12,120 nucleotides of DNA from Chloroflexota bacterium (GTDB lineage: Bacteria; Chloroflexota; Limnocylindria; Limnocylindrales; CSP1-4): contig JAJYJR010000108.1 in the NCBI GenBank assembly GCA_021789355.1, positions 1 through 12,120 on the forward strand. Direction: 5' to 3'. Positions 1 to 7,334 of this stretch are shown here, piece after piece. Within the stretch, counting starts at the first letter, position 1; each line of letters begins with the position of its first letter. The notes under the pieces were generated by a model. It had not been told where the DNA came from. It saw only the letters and a list, made by a program, of their open reading frames with translations, and did not search any database. A program made the translations under genes and the position numbers.

Positions 1-372
1 CAGGAGAGCGAGCTGTCGCTGCGCGGCAACCCGCACGAGGTCGGGGAGCAGCTGCAGGCGGAGGTCCAGGGCCGCCTCCAGAAGGCCGGCATCGAGGTGA
101 TGGACACCCGCATCAGTCACCTCGCCTACGCGCCGGAGATCGCGAACGCGATGCTGCGCCGCCAGCAGGCGAGCGCCGTCATCGACGCCCGCACCCGCAT
201 CGTCGAGGGCGCGGTGAGCATGGTCCAGATGGCGCTCGAGCAGCTCTCGACGAAGCACATCGTCGAGCTCGACGAGGAGCGCAAGGCGACGATGGTCAGC
301 AACCTGCTCGTCGTCCTCTGCAGCGAGCACGATACCCAGCCGGTGGTGAACACGGGAACGCTGTACCAGTAG
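1..372 (+). CDS. SPFH/band-7 domain protein, C-terminal part (5' partial)
   Basis: This is the last 123 residues of a protein whose start lies before the window; the frame is open from base 1 to the TAG at 370-372. The visible part has the end of the SPFH (stomatin/prohibitin/flotillin) fold, including [19 protein letters not shown] long charged helix rich in Ala, Arg and Glu follows ([20 protein letters not shown]), then a helix around [24 protein letters not shown] proteins are membrane-anchored oligomeric scaffolds that organise membrane microdomains; the membrane anchor would be in the missing N-terminal part. The gene runs in the same direction as the ribbon-helix-helix gene 29 bases downstream and probably shares its transcript. 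Family assignment is secure. The cellular role here is unknown. Confidence 0.87.
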   Translation, partial: QESELSLRGNPHEVGEQLQAEVQGRLQKAGIEVMDTRISHLAYAPEIANAMLRRQQASAVIDARTRIVEGAVSMVQMALEQLSTKHIVELDEERKATMVSNLLVVLCSEHDTQPVVNTGTLYQ

Positions 373-401
373 CCGGCGAGCCGAGGATCACGGGGCGGAC
401 G

Positions 402-614
402 ATGGTGGAGCGCAAGCCCTTCCTGCTGCGACTCGATCCCGCCACCATGGCCGCCCTGCGCGCCTGGGCAGGGGATGACCTGCGGAGCCTCAACGGGCAG
501 ATCGAGTTCCTGCTCCGACGCGCGCTGCGCGATGCGGGCCGGCTTCCTGCACCCAGGGGACGCGGCGAAGCGGCAGCCGTACCAGCCCTGCAGAGGCGGA
601 GTGATCGTCAATGA
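402..614 (+). CDS. Small Arc-type ribbon-helix-helix protein
   Basis: This 70-residue protein resembles Arc/HicB-antitoxin-type ribbon-helix-helix DNA-binding proteins. A short beta strand (KPFLLRLDP, residues 5-13) is followed by two helices (about 14-27 and 31-46, the latter containing SLNGQIEFLLRRALRDAG). The tail from about residue 49 is Arg/Ala-rich and probably disordered. Such proteins bind DNA as dimers through the paired beta strands. From family knowledge, very similar short proteins often sit directly after SPFH genes in high-GC bacteria, which matches this order. The stop TGA at 612-614 overlaps the ATG of the next gene, so translational coupling to the ABC ATPase is likely. No toxin gene is adjacent, so I do not call it an antitoxin. 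It may regulate this operon. Confidence 0.75.
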   Translation: MVERKPFLLRLDPATMAALRAWAGDDLRSLNGQIEFLLRRALRDAGRLPAPRGRGEAAAVPALQRRSDRQ

Positions 615-1528
615 CCGGACCGAATCAACGGCAGCTCGAGATCGACGGGATCTCGAAGCGGTACGGGCAGACCGTCGCCGTGCAGGACCTCACGTTCGAG
701 ATCCATGCCGGCGAACTGTTCGGGTTCGTGGGGCGCAACGGCGCCGGCAAGACCACCACGATGCGGGTGGCGCTGGGCGTCCTCGCGCCCGATGCCGGCG
801 TGGTGCGCTGGCTGGGCGTGCCCCTGACCTTCGAGGCCCGGCGCCGCATCGGCTACATGCCCGAGGAACGCGGCCTGTACCCGAAGATGCGCGTCGCGGA
901 GCAGCTCGCCTACCTCGGTGAGCTCCACGGCATGGCGGCCGGGGCAGCCCGGGAGGCCGCCATCGGCTGGCTGGACCGCTTCGGCCTCGCCGACCGGCGG
1001 GACGCCGAGCTCCAGGCGCTCAGCCTGGGCAACCAGCAGCGGGTCCAGCTGGCCGCGGCCCTCGTCTTCGGGCCCGACGTGCTCGTGCTCGACGAACCGT
1101 TCTCCGGGCTCGACCCGGTCGCGGTCGACGTGATGGCGGACGTGCTCCGGGAACGCGCGGATGCAGGAGTCCCCGTCATCTTCTCGAGCCACGAGCTCGA
1201 ACTCGTGGAGCGGCTGTGCGACCGCGTGGGCATCATCGACCACGGGCGGATGGTGGCCTGCGGCACCGTCGACGAGCTGCGGGCCGGCGGGCTCGAGCGC
1301 CGCTGGCTCGACGTGCCCGCGGCGCCGGATCCATGGGAACCCGGGGTGCCGGGCGTGCGGCTCGTGCGGGCCGATGGCGCGCGGCGGCTGTTCGAGCTCG
1401 ATCCGGGCGTCGACGACCAGGCGCTGCTCCAGGCGGCGCTGGCCACCGGACCGGTGCGCGAATTCGAGCGCGTCGAGCCCACGCTCGGCGAGATCTTCCG
1501 TGACGCCATCGGGGAGGCAGGGGCATGA
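611..1528 (+). CDS. ABC exporter ATP-binding protein, NatA-like
   Basis: This 305-residue cytoplasmic ATPase would drive the membrane partner encoded next. Walker A is GRNGAGKTT (residues 41-49), the signature is LSLGNQQ (137-143), Walker B is VLVLDEP (157-163), and the switch His is H194 in SSHELE. The segment GYMPEERGLY (81-90) at the Q-loop position is typical of the NatA/multidrug ATPase group. Residues after about 225 form the extra C-terminal domain (DUF4162-like) seen in this group. A GGAG at 598-601 precedes the ATG by 9 bases. The gene overlaps its neighbours at both ends by ATGA, so it is expressed with the RHH protein and the permease. All catalytic motifs are intact. The substrate (sodium, drug or peptide) cannot be told from sequence. 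Confidence 0.9.
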   Translation: MTGPNQRQLEIDGISKRYGQTVAVQDLTFEIHAGELFGFVGRNGAGKTTTMRVALGVLAPDAGVVRWLGVPLTFEARRRIGYMPEERGLYPKMRVAEQLAYLGELHGMAAGAAREAAIGWLDRFGLADRRDAELQALSLGNQQRVQLAAALVFGPDVLVLDEPFSGLDPVAVDVMADVLRERADAGVPVIFSSHELELVERLCDRVGIIDHGRMVACGTVDELRAGGLERRWLDVPAAPDPWEPGVPGVRLVRADGARRLFELDPGVDDQALLQAALATGPVREFERVEPTLGEIFRDAIGEAGA

Positions 1529-2715
1529 ACGCCCGGCCTTTCAGGCTGGGCGTTACGCGCCGCCTGCCGACGCTCCTCCTCGTTGCCCGCCGCGAGGTCC
1601 GCATGCGTCTGCGCTCGCGCGTCTTCGTTGGCGGCACGATCGTGATGACGGTCCTCGTCGTGGTCGGCATCGTGGCGGCGTCGCTGCTCGCCGGCAAGAC
1701 CAACCCGGTGCGGGTGGGCTTCAGCGGCGGATCGCAGGCGCTCGAGCGGACGTTCACCGCATCGGCCGCAGCCCTGGGTGCGAATGTGACCGTCAGCGAC
1801 ATTGCCGACGTCACCGCCGGGAAGGCGCAGGTAACGGCGGGCACGCTCGACGTGCTCGTGACCGGGTCGTCGACCGCACCGACGGCCGTGGCGAAGTCTG
1901 CGATCGCATCGAACGTCGAGTCCGCCCTGTCCCTGGCCGCGGAGGCCGCACGCCTCTCCGACGCCGGCCTCTCACCGGCGGCCGTCACCTCGGCCATGGC
2001 ACTGGTCCCGGTCCGGCTTCTGCAGCCCCCCAATCCCAGGGACACCCAGAACCTGTTCGCCAGCCTCGCCCTCGGCATCCTGCTCTGGATCGCGCTCGGC
2101 CAGTACGGGAACATGGTGGCTCAGGGCGTGGTCGAGGAGAAGGCGACGCGGATCATGGAGATCCTGCTCGCCACGATCCAGCCAAGCCGCCTGCTGGCGG
2201 GCAAGGTCATCGGCATCGGCCTCGTCGGTCTTCTGCAGCTCACGATCGTGGGCGCGGCCGCGCTCGTCGCGGTCCACGTGACCAATGTCGCCGCGATCCC
2301 GGCCCTCGGCGTGGTCTCGATCCTGGCCGATATCTTCTGGTTCCTCGTCGGGTTCCTCTTCTACGCCACTGCCTACGCCGCGGTCGCCTCCCTCGTCTCG
2401 CGCCAGGAGGAGGTCCAGAGCGCCATCGCCCCGATCGGGATCCTCCAGATCGCGGGGTACCTGCTCGTGTACGCCGCGCTACCGAATCCGACGGGCCCCC
2501 TGGCCACGGTGTGCTCGTTGCTTCCGCCGTTCGCCCCAATCCTCATGGCGGTGCGGATGGCGTCGAGCGCCGTTCCGGTCTGGCAGGTGGGCCTGGCTGT
2601 GGCCCTGACCCTCGCATCCATCGTCGGCCTGACCTGGCTGGCCGGCCGGGTCTACGCCAACGCGGCCCTGCGCCTCGGCACACGGGTGCGCTTCATGGAT
2701 GCGTTCCGTGGGTAA
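1525..2715 (+). CDS. ABC-2 type exporter permease, NatB-like
   Basis: This 396-residue integral membrane protein has a Lys/Arg-rich N-terminal segment, then a first membrane helix around residues 35-57 (VFVGGTIVMTVLVVVGIVAA). A large extracytoplasmic domain covers about 60-175, followed by a cluster of five or six helices from about 178 to the end. This is the topology of NatB and related ABC-2 permeases. The cytoplasmic coupling segment EEKATRIMEILLATIQP, soon followed by LLAGK, lies near residues 207-229 and is a hallmark of the family. It starts inside the ATPase stop codon (ATGA, 1525-1528), with GGAGG at about 1512-1516. It pairs with the upstream ATPase as an exporter of unknown substrate. 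Length and motifs look complete. Confidence 0.88.
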   Translation: MNARPFRLGVTRRLPTLLLVARREVRMRLRSRVFVGGTIVMTVLVVVGIVAASLLAGKTNPVRVGFSGGSQALERTFTASAAALGANVTVSDIADVTAGKAQVTAGTLDVLVTGSSTAPTAVAKSAIASNVESALSLAAEAARLSDAGLSPAAVTSAMALVPVRLLQPPNPRDTQNLFASLALGILLWIALGQYGNMVAQGVVEEKATRIMEILLATIQPSRLLAGKVIGIGLVGLLQLTIVGAAALVAVHVTNVAAIPALGVVSILADIFWFLVGFLFYATAYAAVASLVSRQEEVQSAIAPIGILQIAGYLLVYAALPNPTGPLATVCSLLPPFAPILMAVRMASSAVPVWQVGLAVALTLASIVGLTWLAGRVYANAALRLGTRVRFMDAFRG

Positions 2716-2741
2716 CGCTCGTGGGTAGGTACAGCATGCTC

Positions 2742-2757
2742 CGGCCCTGTCGGGCCG
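2742..2757 (+). terminator. Short GC hairpin after the NatB-like gene
   Basis: CGGCCC at 2742-2747 and GGGCCG at 2752-2757 form a perfect 6-bp stem with a four-base TGTC loop. It lies 27 bases after the permease stop and 9 bases before the ribosome binding site of the next small gene. No T-run follows, so it is not a classical intrinsic terminator. It could be a weak or factor-dependent terminator, a processing site, or part of the leader of the next gene. Confidence 0.3.
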
Positions 2758-2779
2758 CAGCGATCGGAGGAGGAATCAG

Positions 2780-2953
2780 ATGCCGTCTCGTGTAAGGGCC
2801 CATCCATTCTTGACCCTGATGGCGGTGGTCTCCGCCATCTTCATCCTGGTAGGCCGGGTCAACCGCGATCTCTGGTGGGGCAACTGGGCGTTCGTCGCCG
2901 GGATCGCGCTGCTCGTGGTCGCTGGCGCCCTCTTCCTTGTGTCTCGGCGCTGA
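2780..2953 (+). CDS. Small two-helix membrane protein, 57 residues
   Basis: The ATG at 2780 is preceded by GGAGGAGG (2766-2773) with six bases of spacing, the strongest Shine-Dalgarno sequence in the window. The product has two hydrophobic helices, about residues 11-25 (LTLMAVVSAIFILVG) and 37-55 (AFVAGIALLVVAGALFLVS), with a short Trp-rich loop (DLWWGNW) between them and basic ends. By hand count 47 of 57 codons end in G or C, as in the neighbouring genes. I do not recognise a family. It ends in TGA at 2951-2953, and the same frame continues after the stop with another hydrophobic segment. The gene lies after the NatB-like permease and could be co-transcribed with it or with the DUF998 gene. 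Confidence 0.65.
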   Translation: MPSRVRAHPFLTLMAVVSAIFILVGRVNRDLWWGNWAFVAGIALLVVAGALFLVSRR

Positions 2954-3088
2954 TCGACACGACTGGCGATTGCCGGATTCGTGCTGCTGGCGCTGGCCGC
3001 GCTCCTCGTCTTGCTGGGTACCGCTAGCTCAGGCGTCCGCGCGAAGGCGAGCCGTCGTGTGGGTTGTGGCCGGCTGAGCCGAGCCTGA
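2954..3088 (+). pseudogene. In-frame hydrophobic extension after the TGA of the small membrane gene
   Basis: Directly after the TGA at 2951-2953 the same frame stays open for 44 codons to a TGA at 3086-3088. It encodes a strongly hydrophobic stretch (LAIAGFVLLALAALLVLLG) followed by a basic tail. The only usual initiation codon near its start is a GTG at 2981, inside the hydrophobic stretch and without a clear ribosome binding site. About 32 of 44 codons end in G or C. It may be the lost C-terminal part of a longer gene cut by a nonsense mutation or sequence error, a readthrough extension, or chance. Otherwise nothing is visible between the small gene and the DUF998 gene. Confidence 0.25.
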
Positions 3089-3125
3089 CGAGAAATCCCC
3101 GTGACATCGGCGAGGAGATTGGGAG

Positions 3126-3818
3126 ATGACCGCTGAATCGATTCGGCCCGAGGTGCCCGCCTCGGCGACCTTCCCTGCCGTCATCACCCGGACCGTGATC
3201 TTCGGCGCCATTCTCTGGACGCTCTCGATCGTGTTCTTCGTGGGCCAGGCGATCGCACAGGCGGCCTCCGCCCGGCCGTACAGCCTGGCGACCAATCCCA
3301 TCAGCGACCTGGGCAACACCGCCTGCGGGCCCGCCCTCTGCTCGCCACTCCACGGCGTCATGAACGCCACGTTCGTCCTCGTCGGGCTCTGCCACGGGAT
3401 CGGCGCCCTCGCCACTTACCGGGCGTGGCCACGGCCGCGGCCGGGCGCGGTCGGTGTCAGCATCCTCGCGATCGCCGGGGCGGGGCTGATCGTCGCCGGC
3501 CTGTCCCCGGAGAACGTGGACCCCGCCGGCCACGACTGGGGCGCCCTCGTCGGCCTGGTCTGCCTGAACCTCGCCCTGCTCGTGCTCGGCTGGTCTCTCC
3601 TGTCCGCCAGGCGATGGCTCGCTCGCCTGACGTACGGCGCAGGGATCGTGGGCTTCGTCGGTTTGGGCCTGTTCCTGTCCGGGGTGACCGGCGCCCCGGT
3701 GGGTGTGTCCGAGCGGCTGGCCGACTACCCGGGTGCCGTCATGATCGTGGTGCTGGGCGCGTACCTGCTCGGGTCGGCGGCCTCGGGCCGACGACGGTCG
3801 ATCAGCCGCGCGGCCTGA
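3126..3818 (+). CDS. DUF998 family integral membrane protein
   Basis: This 230-residue protein has about six membrane helices, at roughly 18-45, 75-98, 105-126, 138-160, 168-190 and 200-218. Between the first two lies the conserved loop TNPISDLGNTACG (about 56-68). The NPISDLG motif early in the chain is characteristic of DUF998 membrane proteins, which are widespread in high-GC bacteria and have no established function. A GAGGAG at 3112-3117 gives a normal spacing to the ATG; the GGGAG touching the start is too close to act. The gene is complete and stands alone or follows the 57-residue membrane gene. A 10-bp inverted repeat with one G-U pair embraces its stop codon. I cannot assign a substrate or activity. 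Confidence 0.78.
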   Translation: MTAESIRPEVPASATFPAVITRTVIFGAILWTLSIVFFVGQAIAQAASARPYSLATNPISDLGNTACGPALCSPLHGVMNATFVLVGLCHGIGALATYRAWPRPRPGAVGVSILAIAGAGLIVAGLSPENVDPAGHDWGALVGLVCLNLALLVLGWSLLSARRWLARLTYGAGIVGFVGLGLFLSGVTGAPVGVSERLADYPGAVMIVVLGAYLLGSAASGRRRSISRAA

Positions 3819-3820
3819 GG
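3781..3820 (+). terminator. Stem-loop spanning the DUF998 stop codon
   Basis: CCTCGGGCCG (3781-3790) pairs with CGGCCTGAGG (3811-3820) over ten positions, counting one G-U pair. A further three-pair stem (CGG 3795-3797 with CCG 3806-3808) is possible inside the 20-base loop. The stop codon TGA (3816-3818) is in the 3' arm. There is no T-tract, so if it ends transcription it does so without the classical U-run. It could also protect the mRNA 3' end. Chance pairing is possible in such GC-rich DNA. Confidence 0.4.
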
Positions 3821-3952
3821 ACAGGAAATGACAGCTTCGGGCGCCGACGCCTCAGCACGACGCTTCTCGTCGCTCGCCGTCCCCTGACCGGTACTCGCGA
3901 TCGCCGGCCTCATGGTCGCCCTTTTCTCGCTGTTCCTCGGCGCCAGGTCAAC
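3819..3952 (+). other. Convergent intergenic gap with a TGA-split hydrophobic frame
   Basis: This gap separates the DUF998 gene from the end of the minus-strand exporter operon. An ATG at 3828, with AGGA-like bases just upstream, opens 19 codons that end in TGA at 3885-3887. The same frame then continues with a hydrophobic stretch (VLAIAGLMVALFSLFLG) up to about 3940 before running antisense into the permease gene. It may be the remnant of a small membrane gene. I see no convincing complete gene here. Confidence 0.25.
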
Positions 3953-5650
3953 TCAGCGGGCGATGTCTCTCCGCCCAACCCCCCAAGCGCCGAGCAGGAT
4001 CCCTCCAACGGCGAAGACTATGCAGGCCACCACGCCGGCCGGGTCCCAATGGCCGATCATCGGCTGCCCGAAGTGCGCGGTCAGGGCGAGCTGGTGGAAC
4101 CAGTCGGGCAGCTTGAGGGCCGGCGCGAGCAGGTCGATCAAGTACGTCGCGACGACCACGACCGCGGCGATCTCTGCCGCCAGCGAGGTGCGCCACAGGC
4201 CGCCCACGGCGAAGCCGACCCCGACGATCGCGATCGCGAAGAGGCCGAGGGATGCCGTGCCGAGCAGCGCGTCGCCCGTGGTCGCACCCCCGGCGGACGC
4301 CCCAAGCCCGATCCCGAGCGCGACGATCACGGTCATGAGGAGGACTCCGACAATCGCCGCGACCCCGCCGGAGATCACCCAGCGTGCCCGGGACACTGGA
4401 ACCGACAGGATCTCCTCGAGACGGCCCTCGGTCTCGTCGGAGGCCCACTTCGAGATGAAGGTCGTGGCGGCGAAGCCCGCAGCGATGTAGAAGAGCACGA
4501 CGTACAGCTGGAGCCAGCCGCCCGCCGTGCCGAAGTCGTACCCGGGGAAGATCGTCGAGAAGGTCTTGATGAGGCCGGCCTCCCCGCCGACCTGCGTCGC
4601 GAACCCGCCGGCGAGCGACGCGAGGAGCGCGCCCATGACGCCCATCCCGAGGCCCCAGGCGAGCGCCCGCGGCAGCTGGTCGCCGAAGGCCCGGCTGAGC
4701 GGGCTGCGCACACCGAGGACCGGCGCCGGCAGGGCGGGGAGCGAGAGCCCCGCGGTCACCCCGAGGTCGCGGCGGCTGAACAGCTCCACCCCCGCGCCGA
4801 GGAAGACCACCCCGAGCATCCCGGTGGCGATGACGCCGGGCCAGTCGTAGATGCCGACGAGCGGGATGTGGTTGACCGTCCAGTGGAACGGGCTCAGCGC
4901 GACGAGCGGGCCACCGACGTCCAGGCCACTTGCCACCCACAGGGCGACCATGACGATCCCGGCAACGCCGGCCGATCCGGCACGCCCGAGGAGCGGCGCG
5001 AGGGCGAGCGCGAGGCCGCCGAAGCACATGGCGATGAACCCGGCCCACAGGGCGAAGCCGACCGAGCCGCCGAGCGGGATCGGGTCGCCGAGCGTCGGGT
5101 CCCCGTACGCGTTCGAGCTGAGCGTGATCATCACCGCGACGACGGCCATCGTCAGCCACAGCATCGTCAGGTGCGCGGCCAGCTTCTCGAGCGCGATGCG
5201 GCGCTTGCCGAAGGGCGTCGCGGCGACGAAGTCGAGGCTGCCATGGCTCGCCTCGCCAGCCAGGGTCCCCGACAGCGCGAGGATCGACCACAGGCCGGCG
5301 CCGAGGGCAAAGAGGCCCCCGTACTTCCAGCTCATGTAGCCGCCGAAGGTGCCGAGCTTCGAGCCCATCAGGGTGGCGTTGCCGAACAGGTTGACCATCG
5401 ACGCCGGCATGCTGCCGATGAGCTTGTCCACCTCGAGCCGCGAGGCAGGCGTCGGGAAGACGGTCCCGATCGCGGCGCCCATGACGAGCGCCAGGCCACC
5501 GAAGAGGCCCGCGGCGATGATGAACGCGAGCCGCGAGTCGCGGACCGTCTTGCCGTAGATGCTCCCGAAGCCGTAGAGGCGGCGATGGAACGGGATCGGC
5601 GGGAACGTTGCCGCGGCGGTCCGGCGCGGCGTCCCGGCGCTAACGGCCAT
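3953..5650 (-). CDS. Double-module ABC-2 exporter permease (polyketide/drug export type)
   Basis: This 565-residue permease is about twice the usual ABC-2 length, with roughly twelve membrane helices in two halves. Each half carries the cytoplasmic coupling segment that contacts the ATPase: EASHGSLDFVAATP at residues 133-146 and ETEGRLEEILSVP at 406-418. A first-half helix at about 41-65 and last-half helices at about 425-450, 465-485, 490-512 and 538-558 are clear. The family is often annotated as exporter of polyketide antibiotics in high-GC bacteria, where it forms TetR-ATPase-permease operons as here. The ATG at 5650 overlaps the ATPase end by 11 bases and has GAGGTGA upstream on the minus strand. 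One such protein probably supplies the whole membrane part with an ATPase dimer. The substrate is unknown. Confidence 0.9.
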   Translation of the reverse strand: MAVSAGTPRRTAAATFPPIPFHRRLYGFGSIYGKTVRDSRLAFIIAAGLFGGLALVMGAAIGTVFPTPASRLEVDKLIGSMPASMVNLFGNATLMGSKLGTFGGYMSWKYGGLFALGAGLWSILALSGTLAGEASHGSLDFVAATPFGKRRIALEKLAAHLTMLWLTMAVVAVMITLSSNAYGDPTLGDPIPLGGSVGFALWAGFIAMCFGGLALALAPLLGRAGSAGVAGIVMVALWVASGLDVGGPLVALSPFHWTVNHIPLVGIYDWPGVIATGMLGVVFLGAGVELFSRRDLGVTAGLSLPALPAPVLGVRSPLSRAFGDQLPRALAWGLGMGVMGALLASLAGGFATQVGGEAGLIKTFSTIFPGYDFGTAGGWLQLYVVLFYIAAGFAATTFISKWASDETEGRLEEILSVPVSRARWVISGGVAAIVGVLLMTVIVALGIGLGASAGGATTGDALLGTASLGLFAIAIVGVGFAVGGLWRTSLAAEIAAVVVVATYLIDLLAPALKLPDWFHQLALTAHFGQPMIGHWDPAGVVACIVFAVGGILLGAWGVGRRDIAR

Positions 5651-6554
5651 GATCGTTCACCTCGACGGCCTCGCGGCCGTACTGGGCCAGGAAGGTCTCC
5701 TCGAGCGAGGGCTCCCGTGAGACGAAGTCGAGCAGCTCGTAGCGGGCGGCGGCCTGCACCACCGGGGTGATCGCCCCCGCCACGCGCAGGCGCAGGACGT
5801 GGTCGTCGAGGACGACGTCGCTCACGCCGGGCAGGGCCGCGAACTCGGCCTCCGGCACGGGCCCCGCGAAGCGCAGCTCGACCTGGTGGTGGGCCAGGTC
5901 GCGCAGCCCCTCCACCGTGTCGAGCTTCACGATGCGGCCCTCGCGGATGATCGCCACCCGGTCGGCGCTCTTCTCGACCTCGGAGAGGATGTGGCTGGAG
6001 AGGAACACCGTCGCCCCGTCGGCGACCGCCTCCCGGAGGGTGGCGAAGAAGGTCTGCTGCACCAGGGGATCCAGGCCCGCGGTCGGCTCATCGAGGACGA
6101 GCAGCTCGGGGCGGTGCTGCAGCGCGATGATCACGCCGACCTTCTGCTTGTTGCCCTTGCTGTACTCGCGGAAGCGGCGCGAGGGGTCGAGCTCGAAGCG
6201 CTCGATCAGCGCGCGCTGGTAGGCGGGATCCACGCCGCCGCGCAGGTTCGCGAAGTACTCGAGGGTCTGCTTCCCGGTCAGCCGGTCGTACAGCGTGAAC
6301 TCCCCCGGGACATAGCCGACCCGCCGGTGGATCGCCACCGGATCGGCCGAGCTCTCGAGGCCGAACACGCGGGCGTGCCCCGACGTCGGTCGGATCAGGT
6401 CGAGCAGGACCCGGATCGTCGTCGTCTTCCCAGCTCCATTCGGCCCGAGGAAGCCGAACACCTCACCCTGCTGGACCGCGAGGTCGACCTCGATGATCCC
6501 CCGATGGCTGCCGTAGGACTTGGTGAGCTGCTCGGTCTGGATGATCGCGGTCAT
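5640..6554 (-). CDS. ABC exporter ATP-binding protein of the TetR-linked operon
   Basis: This 304-residue ATPase carries all motifs: Walker A GPNGAGKTT (37-45), signature YSKGNKQKV (131-139), Walker B LLVLDEP (151-157) followed by the D-loop AGLDP, and switch His H188 in SSHILSEVE. YVPGEFTLYDRLTG (81-94) lies at the Q-loop position, where the Gln is replaced by Gly-Glu as is usual in this subgroup. A C-terminal domain of about 90 residues ends in EPSLEETFLAQYG, typical of drug-export ATPases. On the minus strand AAAGGA precedes the ATG by six bases. It starts 25 bases after the TetR gene and its 3' end overlaps the permease start, so the three genes form one operon. It powers export of an unidentified, probably hydrophobic compound. 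Confidence 0.92.
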   Translation of the reverse strand: MTAIIQTEQLTKSYGSHRGIIEVDLAVQQGEVFGFLGPNGAGKTTTIRVLLDLIRPTSGHARVFGLESSADPVAIHRRVGYVPGEFTLYDRLTGKQTLEYFANLRGGVDPAYQRALIERFELDPSRRFREYSKGNKQKVGVIIALQHRPELLVLDEPTAGLDPLVQQTFFATLREAVADGATVFLSSHILSEVEKSADRVAIIREGRIVKLDTVEGLRDLAHHQVELRFAGPVPEAEFAALPGVSDVVLDDHVLRLRVAGAITPVVQAAARYELLDFVSREPSLEETFLAQYGREAVEVNDHGR

Positions 6555-6579
6555 GTGGGTCCTTTCGCGAGAATGTTCG

Positions 6580-7275
6580 TCAGCCGAACCAGAACCGCAC
6601 CGTGGCCTCGTCGACGAGCGGCCACGACAAAGGTGGGATACCGAGGACGCGCTCGAACGCCTCGGCGTAGGCGGCCAATGTGCCCATGACCGTGTCGAAG
6701 GACACGGTTCCGTCCCGACGGCCCAGGAGGAGGCGAATCGCCACGTCGTTGAGCCCGAGCATGAGCGAGGTGAACACGCTCGCCGTGCCCTCCGGAGATG
6801 TCAGTGAGAACGAGCCGTCTGCCGCACCCTGGCGAAGGATGTCGACGAGCAGGGGGGTAAGACGCGTCGCCACCGCGGCGCGCATCCGTTCGAGCACGAT
6901 CTTGTTCTCGTCGGAGAACCAGGTCCGCACGAGCTCGTGCACGAGCTCCGGCTGGAGCTCGGGCCGTTCGCTCTTCCACTGCGCGATTCCGGAGAAGACC
7001 CCCTCGAGCTTCTGGAGGGCGGACAGCTGCGGGTCTGCCGCGAGCGGTGCGACCGTTCCCGTCGCGACGTCCACCATGCGCTCCACGATGGCCGCCAGCA
7101 GCGCGGCCTTCGAGTCGAAGTAGTGGTAGAAGGCGCCCTTCGACGCCCCGACCTCATCGACGACGTCCCCGATGCTCAGCTGCTCGTAACCCTTTGCCTG
7201 GATCAGCCGAAGCGCGGCGTCCACGAACGCGTCGCGCCGGACCGCGTGGGCTGCCGGGTTGAGCGTCCTCGCCAT
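6580..7275 (-). CDS. TetR family transcriptional regulator
   Basis: This is a 231-residue repressor-type protein. The N-terminal DNA-binding domain covers about residues 10-58, with the helix-turn-helix in LSIGDVVDEVGAS and KGAFYHYFDSK (about 33-56), the classic TetR signature. The remaining all-helical part would bind a ligand and dimerise. I chose the ATG at 7275 (MARTLNP) because AAGGAGG lies just upstream on the minus strand. A longer start at 7344 would place the coding sequence across the palindromic operator and add an unlikely 23-residue basic leader. The gene leads the ABC exporter operon and very probably represses it and itself until the exported compound, or a relative, binds. The ligand is unknown. 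Confidence 0.92.
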   Translation of the reverse strand: MARTLNPAAHAVRRDAFVDAALRLIQAKGYEQLSIGDVVDEVGASKGAFYHYFDSKAALLAAIVERMVDVATGTVAPLAADPQLSALQKLEGVFSGIAQWKSERPELQPELVHELVRTWFSDENKIVLERMRAAVATRLTPLLVDILRQGAADGSFSLTSPEGTASVFTSLMLGLNDVAIRLLLGRRDGTVSFDTVMGTLAAYAEAFERVLGIPPLSWPLVDEATVRFWFG

Positions 7276-7306
7276 TCGCCTCCTTCGCAGGTCGCCTCTT
7301 GAATAA

Positions 7307-7325
7307 CAGACCGACCGTCGGTCTG
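7307..7325. promoter_or_regulatory. Perfect palindrome, likely TetR operator
   Basis: CAGACCGAC at 7307-7315 and GTCGGTCTG at 7317-7325 are exact inverted repeats around a single central C. GACCGACCGTCGGTC-type palindromes are a known operator form for TetR regulators. It lies 31 bases upstream of the tetR ATG, inside an unusually AT-rich patch (AATAAC on the left, ATAAT on the right) that could supply -10 elements in both directions. On the minus strand TGTTAT (7308-7303) is a -10 candidate. Binding here would block the exporter operon and possibly also plus-strand transcription toward pxpABC. Confidence 0.8.
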
Positions 7326-7334
7326 ATAATACGG

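Noticed and set aside
402..614. Toxin-antitoxin module for the RHH protein
   Set aside because: No toxin-like gene is adjacent; the neighbours are an SPFH protein and an ABC exporter, so only a DNA-binding protein is claimed.
2707..2727. Direct repeat CGTGGGTA at 2707-2714 and 2720-2727
   Set aside because: An eight-base repeat with a 13-base period at a gene end has no partner element. It is likely chance.
1161..2795. 544-codon plus-strand open frame across the ATPase and permease
   Set aside because: It is out of frame with the motif-bearing ATPase and permease and has shadow-type composition.
2951..3887. Reassignment of TGA to tryptophan
   Set aside because: Several neighbouring genes end in TGA exactly where their families end, including three ATGA overlaps, so TGA is a normal stop here.
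3425..5770. 781-codon open frame on the plus strand
   Set aside because: It is antisense to the double-module permease, extremely rich in Arg, Gly, Asp and Glu, and has no domain. It is an artefact of high GC on the strand opposite a real gene.
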